From Anthropogastromicrobium aceti (GTDB lineage Bacteria; Bacillota; Clostridia; Lachnospirales; Lachnospiraceae), in NCBI RefSeq assembly GCF_025567095.1, contig NZ_JAOQJH010000003.1: a DNA stretch of 64,000 nucleotides; one strand, given 5' to 3'. Each line of letters opens with the position of its first letter. The stretch's first letter is position 1. Shown here one piece after another: positions 59,648 to 64,000 of the stretch. Below the pieces are notes generated by a model, which saw only the letters and a list, made by a program, of their open reading frames with translations, made no database searches and was not told the origin of the DNA. A program made the translations under genes and the position numbers.

Positions 59648-60705
59648 CAATAACATTACATATGCTGGCATTTGTCAGCGGTTTTTTGCTGGACTGTTTG
59701 TTTGGTGATCCATACTGGATGCCGCATACTGTGCGGTTTATGGGGAATCTTATTAGTTTTCTTGATAAAAAGCTTATGGGAGAAAAGCATAAGGGTGAAG
59801 AAAAAAAGGCCGATGCCCCAAATGGTGCAGGCGTAAAAGATGATGCAACAATACGAAGTGAGCGCAGAAAAGGAATACTTCTTGTAATCTGTGTGTTGGC
59901 AGCGACAGCTATTGTCTCAGGAATCATCTTTTTGGGAGCTTACGCAATTCACCAAATTGCTGGCTTTGTAGTCGAAGCAATTATGACATATCAGATTTTA
60001 GCGGCAAGATGTCTGCAAAAAGAGAGCACAAAGGTATACACCGCATTGAAAAAAAATGATCTTTTAGGTGCACGATATGCTGTTTCCATGATTGTAGGAC
60101 GAGATACAAATGTCTTAGATGAGGCAGGTGTGGCGCGTGCTGCAGTAGAGACGGTGGCAGAGAGTACATCTGATGGTGTGATTGCGCCTATGCTTTACAC
60201 GGCACTTGGCGGCCCAGTGCTTGGCATGATTTACAAAGCAGTCAATACGATGGATTCAATGGTAGGCTATAAAAGCAGCCGTTATCTGTATTTTGGCCGT
60301 GCAGCAGCAAAATTAGATGATGTCATCAATTGGGTTCCGGCAAGAATCAGTGCACTTCTTTTAATTGCAGGAAGCGCTTTTCTTAGTGTGACTAGGATTT
60401 TCAGCAAAGAAAAAGCAGTATATAATACTAAAGATGCATGGTATATCTGGAGAAGAGATGCAAAAAAGCATGCGAGTCCAAATGCCGGACATACAGAAGC
60501 TGCATGCGCAGGTGCACTTGGCATTCGTCTGGCAGGTGACACCATTTATGGCAGTAAAGTCATTAAAAAGCCATATATCGGTGATGATAAAAGGGCAGTT
60601 TTGCCAGAGGATATCTGCCGGTGCAATTATCTGATGTATGCGGCTGCAGTTCTTGGAGAGGTAATCTGCGTAATATTGATGATATTGCTAAATTTCATAG
60701 GATAA
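59644..60705 (+). CDS. cbiB: Adenosylcobinamide-phosphate synthase
   Basis: 353 residues, membrane protein. Motifs LDCLFGDPYWMPHTVRFMG, GRDTNVLDEAGVARAAVETV and SPNAGHTEAACAGALGIRL are diagnostic. It attaches aminopropanol phosphate to cobyric acid. A polar insertion (about 40-75) follows the first span. Starts with an ATGA overlap. Confidence 0.94.
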   Translation: MTITLHMLAFVSGFLLDCLFGDPYWMPHTVRFMGNLISFLDKKLMGEKHKGEEKKADAPNGAGVKDDATIRSERRKGILLVICVLAATAIVSGIIFLGAYAIHQIAGFVVEAIMTYQILAARCLQKESTKVYTALKKNDLLGARYAVSMIVGRDTNVLDEAGVARAAVETVAESTSDGVIAPMLYTALGGPVLGMIYKAVNTMDSMVGYKSSRYLYFGRAAAKLDDVINWVPARISALLLIAGSAFLSVTRIFSKEKAVYNTKDAWYIWRRDAKKHASPNAGHTEAACAGALGIRLAGDTIYGSKVIKKPYIGDDKRAVLPEDICRCNYLMYAAAVLGEVICVILMILLNFIG

Positions 60706-60730
60706 CAATCTGGTATCAAAGGGGGCAAAA

Positions 60731-61810
60731 ATGGACAAGCATACAGAAAAAAGCGTACACGGCGGAGATGTATATCGTAATCAGGTAGAGCTTGATTTTT
60801 CAGTAAACATAAATCCATTTGGCATGCCAGATGGTGTTAAAAAGGCACTTGGCGATGCTATTTTTTTATGCACTCAATATCCAGATGAAAAAGTTTCAAA
60901 GCTTAGTGAAGCAATGGCAAAAAAGCTTGATGTGCCGCAGGAATGTATTCTATTTGGAAATGGTGCATCAGAGCTTTTTGTGGCGATTATCCATGCAAGA
61001 AAGCCAAAGACTGTACTTGTGCTTGCACCGTCCTTTTCAGGCTATGAGCACTCAGCAGCATGTGAGGACTGTCAGGTGCGCTATTATTATCTGAAAAAAG
61101 AAGATAATTTTGAACTGACAGAGCATTTTGTGCAGGAATTGATCAGACAGATAAAAGCGCACGAAGCGCCAGATTTGATTTTTCTTGCAAATCCAAATAA
61201 TCCAACAGGAGTATGTATTTCATTTGATATTATCTCACAGATTGTTTTTCTTTGCTGTGAACATAGAATTACATTGGTGATTGACGAATGTTTTATTGAA
61301 TTTACGAAGCGTCAAAATGAAAGTCTTATAAAAACTGCGATTCATTCACAGTTTTTGATTGTTGTGCGTGCATTTACAAAGATCTACGGTATACCGGGTG
61401 TGCGCCTAGGCTATCTGGCGGCATCTGAAAAAATGGTGTCATGTCTGAAAAAACAGCTTCCAGAGTGGAATGTATCGCTCTTAGCACAGTATGCGGGAGC
61501 AGCGGCACTACAGGAAGATGAGTTTGTACAGAAAACATCAGAATATGTAGAAAAACAGAGGGAATACCTTACAGAAAAGCTTCGTTTGCTCGGTCTTACT
61601 GTGTGGCAGGGAGAGGCAGATTATTTGCTTTTTTATTCAGAGAAGAATCTATATGAAATGCTGCTAAAGAAAAAAATGCTGATTCGGGACTGCAGTAATT
61701 ATAAAGGACTTGAATCAGGGTATTATCGCATTGCAGTAAAAAAACAAGAGGAAAATGATCGTTTAATAGCTGCATTAGAAGAAGTACTGTCAGACGAGAA
61801 TATAAAATAA
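60731..61810 (+). CDS. cobD: Threonine-phosphate decarboxylase
   Basis: 359 residues of PLP fold type I. N-terminal HGGDVYRNQVELDFSVNINP is typical of CobD, NPNNPTGVCI contacts PLP, and the Schiff-base Lys lies in AFTKIYGIPGVRLGYL. It makes (R)-1-aminopropan-2-ol phosphate for CbiB. Histidinol-phosphate aminotransferase is the main alternative, but the HGG start and the operon argue for CobD. Last gene of the cob operon. Confidence 0.92.
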   Translation: MDKHTEKSVHGGDVYRNQVELDFSVNINPFGMPDGVKKALGDAIFLCTQYPDEKVSKLSEAMAKKLDVPQECILFGNGASELFVAIIHARKPKTVLVLAPSFSGYEHSAACEDCQVRYYYLKKEDNFELTEHFVQELIRQIKAHEAPDLIFLANPNNPTGVCISFDIISQIVFLCCEHRITLVIDECFIEFTKRQNESLIKTAIHSQFLIVVRAFTKIYGIPGVRLGYLAASEKMVSCLKKQLPEWNVSLLAQYAGAAALQEDEFVQKTSEYVEKQREYLTEKLRLLGLTVWQGEADYLLFYSEKNLYEMLLKKKMLIRDCSNYKGLESGYYRIAVKKQEENDRLIAALEEVLSDENIK

Positions 61811-61850
61811 AACACCGCTATTGTCGGGGAAAGCAGGGAGGAAATAAAAA

Positions 61851-63239
61851 ATGGGAATAACGGCGAAAGGAAAGAAAAATGCAGGTTTGCTGACAGAAGG
61901 TTCAATAGCAAAGGGAATTTTATCATTTGCTATTCCATTATTTTTAGGCCAGCTATTGCAGCAGTTTTACAATGTGGCAGATGCATGGGTTGTAGGAAAT
62001 TTTGCAGATAACGATTCATTTGCAGCAGTCAGCTCAGCAGGAAATCTAACCTTTTTAATTATTGGATTTTTCAATGGAATTGCCATTGGAGGCGGCGTTG
62101 TTATTTCAAAATATTTTGGTGCACGTGATGGAAAAAGCGTGGAAGTTGCCATTCATACAAACTTTTTATTTGGACTTATCGCATCAGCTCTTTCTACAAT
62201 TGTAGGACTTATTTTGATTCCAGTTTTGCTTCGTCTGATGCAGACACCAGAGAATGTACTTCCGGCATCACTATTGTATCTGCGTGTATATTTCGCAGGC
62301 GTATCAACTATTATCATGTATAATATTGGTATGTCAATCATGAGAGCGCTTGGTGACAGCCTTCATCCGCTGTATTATCTGTTTATTTCATCTGTAATCA
62401 ATGTAGTGCTTGATTTATTATTTGTTGCTGTGTTCCACTGGGGTGTAGGCGGTGCAGCAGCGGCAACAATCATTGCGCAGGGTGTAAGTGCAGTAATGTG
62501 CATTTATCGTATGTGTAAAATGGAGGGAGTTGCACGTCTTGATTTTAAAAAGCTTCACTATAATGGTCCTATGATGCATGAGGTAATAACACAGGGTCTT
62601 CCGACAGGTATTCAAAATTCTGTTATCAGTATTGGAAATATCGTTATTCAGAAAAATATCAATTCATTTGGATCATTTGCAATGGCCGGTGTTGGTGCAT
62701 ATAGTAAGCTTGAGGGATTTGCATTTCTCCCAATTACCTGTATGTCTATGGCACTTCCTACATTTATCAGCCAAAATCTTGGCGCGAAGGAGTATAACCG
62801 TGCAAAGAAGGGTGCTGTATTTGGAATTATCACAGGCGTCGCTGTGGCAGAGCTGATTGGAATTGGCTTCTATATTGGAATTGAGCCGCTTCTTCGTTTC
62901 TTTGTAGATGAGGAACAATCCGTTTCATATGGAGAAATGCATGCGCATGTGACAACGCTGTTTTTCTGCCTGCTTGCTTTCTCACATTGTGCAGCAGGTG
63001 TTCTTCGAGGCTGTGGAAAATCAATCATTCCTATGGCAGCAATGCTCGCCTTTTGGTGTGGACTTAGAATCGTCTATGTGACAACGGCACTTGAGTTTAT
63101 ACCAAAATTTACAATGATCAGCTGGGCTTACCCGCTGACCTGGAGCTGCAGCAGCATTGTATTTTTACTGTTTTTAATTTTCTCAGATTGGACGCATGCA
63201 TTTGAAAAAAAGGCGGCAAAGAGCAAAGTAATTAAATAA
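61851..63239 (+). CDS. MATE-family efflux transporter
   Basis: 462 residues with twelve predicted spans in two halves. The family start is LTEGSIAKGILSFAIPLFLG with QLLQQFYNVADAWVVG. The second half begins near TGIQNSVISIGNIVIQKNIN. It exports cationic drugs or metabolites by Na+ or H+ exchange. AGGGAGG precedes the ATG. It lies 40 bases after cobD and may be co-transcribed, though a B12 role is not implied. Confidence 0.92.
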   Translation: MGITAKGKKNAGLLTEGSIAKGILSFAIPLFLGQLLQQFYNVADAWVVGNFADNDSFAAVSSAGNLTFLIIGFFNGIAIGGGVVISKYFGARDGKSVEVAIHTNFLFGLIASALSTIVGLILIPVLLRLMQTPENVLPASLLYLRVYFAGVSTIIMYNIGMSIMRALGDSLHPLYYLFISSVINVVLDLLFVAVFHWGVGGAAAATIIAQGVSAVMCIYRMCKMEGVARLDFKKLHYNGPMMHEVITQGLPTGIQNSVISIGNIVIQKNINSFGSFAMAGVGAYSKLEGFAFLPITCMSMALPTFISQNLGAKEYNRAKKGAVFGIITGVAVAELIGIGFYIGIEPLLRFFVDEEQSVSYGEMHAHVTTLFFCLLAFSHCAAGVLRGCGKSIIPMAAMLAFWCGLRIVYVTTALEFIPKFTMISWAYPLTWSCSSIVFLLFLIFSDWTHAFEKKAAKSKVIK

Positions 63240-63285
63240 AAAAAGCACAGGCACAAGGCAGATGTCTTGTACCTGTGTTTTTTAT
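63239..63285. terminator. Bidirectional terminator between MATE and metA
   Basis: AAAAGCACAGGCACAAG pairs with CTTGTACCTGTGTTTTT around an eight-base loop with one mismatch. Flanking A and T runs suit the convergent genes. Confidence 0.85.
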
Positions 63286-64000
63286 TTGATGTCTTTGATA
63301 TCGTAAGGAGTGCTTTGGTAAACATAGAAATTTAGCCAATTAGAATATAAGAGCTGTCCTGTAGAGCGCCAGGTGACAACTGGTGTCTTTGTCGGATCAT
63401 CATCTGGAAAATAGTTGATTGGAAGGTCAACGCTTGTAAGACCTTTTTCCATATCACGATTATACTCAAGTGCAAGAGTATTGGCATCATATTCGGCATG
63501 ACAGGTGACAAAGAACTGTCTGCTGTCTTTTGTCTTAGCAATGGCAAGACTGCCTTCTTTTGTAAGAGCCATTATCTCAAGCTCTGGTACGGCTGCTACA
63601 TCAGAAACATTCACATCTGTTGCGCGGGAATGAGGTGCAAGAAATTCATCATTAAAACCGCGAAATAACGGTGATGTCTTCTTTAAAATCTGATGTGGAA
63701 AGATGCCAAACAGTTTCTTGTCAAGATCAAATTTTTTAATGCCGTAGTGATAGTAGAGTCCGGCATAAGCTCCCCAACACAGATGGAATGTACAGTGAAC
63801 GTGTGTCTTTGTCCATTCCATGATTTTGCAGACCTCATCCCAGTAGGCAGTTTCTTCATATGGCACATAGTCAAGCGGTGCACCAGTGATAATCATGCCG
63901 TCATAACGGCGATCCTTGATCTGGTCAAAGGTGTAGTAAAACTGTTTTAAATGTTCAGGGTCTGTGTGTGTGGAAGTGTAGCTTGCTGTCTGTAAAAAGT
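63282..64000 (-). CDS. metA: Homoserine O-acyltransferase (MetA), cut by the window end
   Basis: The frame is open from the window end to the stop at 63282, giving about the last 238 residues. They include FYYTFDQIKDRRYDGMIITG, TYHLC-type nucleophile text HCTFHLCWGAYAGLYYHYG with the catalytic Cys, and the His/Glu region FVTCHAEYDANTLALEYNRD. MetA acylates homoserine at the start of methionine synthesis. Whether it uses acetyl-CoA or succinyl-CoA cannot be judged here. The N-terminus lies beyond 64000. Confidence 0.94.
   Translation of the reverse strand, partial: FLQTASYTSTHTDPEHLKQFYYTFDQIKDRRYDGMIITGAPLDYVPYEETAYWDEVCKIMEWTKTHVHCTFHLCWGAYAGLYYHYGIKKFDLDKKLFGIFPHQILKKTSPLFRGFNDEFLAPHSRATDVNVSDVAAVPELEIMALTKEGSLAIAKTKDSRQFFVTCHAEYDANTLALEYNRDMEKGLTSVDLPINYFPDDDPTKTPVVTWRSTGQLLYSNWLNFYVYQSTPYDIKDIK

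Overview
The window looks like the chromosome of a gut-type Lachnospiraceae (Clostridia) bacterium. This rests on the AT-rich composition, strong AGGAGG ribosome sites, TTGACA/TATAAT promoters, hybrid histidine kinases with the SHDIRTPxNGI H-box, BspA-like repeat proteins, NADPH glutamate synthase and a late-cobalamin operon. No tRNA, rRNA, CRISPR array or prophage was seen. The genus cannot be fixed from this stretch.

Region 1 (1-22386) is a signalling block. A truncated minus-strand gene and a REP/IS-like repeat are followed by a cyclic-di-GMP-I (GEMM) riboswitch (361-438) and a terminator. Next come four membrane hybrid sensor kinases and a fifth that also carries a GGDEF domain, with two lipoprotein solute-binding proteins and an NhaC-type antiporter. 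A 63-bp promoter-bearing repeat occurs twice (805-867 and 6801-6863). In the first copy its end has expanded into a (GACA)10 microsatellite touching the ribosome site of the first kinase. Response-regulator relics lie next to both copies. A GH63-like hydrolase of different base composition (10429-12135) sits between repeat copies. The genes at 12606-22297 form one transcription unit: SBP/5'-nucleotidase fusion, kinase, GGDEF-kinase and antiporter.

Region 2 (22393-29244) holds an XRE regulator, a leaderless BspA-like (DUF285) protein overlapping a WYL regulator, an EEP-family hydrolase, and a REC-GGDEF-EAL protein likely to degrade c-di-GMP. Riboswitch, GGDEF-kinase and EAL protein together suggest a local c-di-GMP circuit.

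Region 3 (29250-34819) is a decaying peptide-use locus: S9 peptidase remnant, oppB, oppC with an in-frame TGA, oppD, oppF, and an abgB-like M20 hydrolase with an internal deletion. Region 4 (34840-39754) holds a CE15-like esterase, flavodoxin-family reductase, zinc-dependent phospholipase C-like protein, LysR regulator and iron alcohol dehydrogenase. Region 5 (39891-47901) holds a secreted beta-helix protein, a YefM/YoeB toxin-antitoxin pair, and a partly decayed plant-polysaccharide locus: AraC relic, YetA/PL26-like protein, DUF1593 relic, GH43, possible GH88 relic and an RpiB/LacAB isomerase.

Region 6 (48196-64000) is housekeeping: gltB-gltD behind a hairpin leader, an eight-gene cobalamin operon (cobyric acid synthase, nucleotide-loop assembly, aminopropanol arm, and a second CobU-like protein), a MATE transporter, and a convergent metA cut by the window end.
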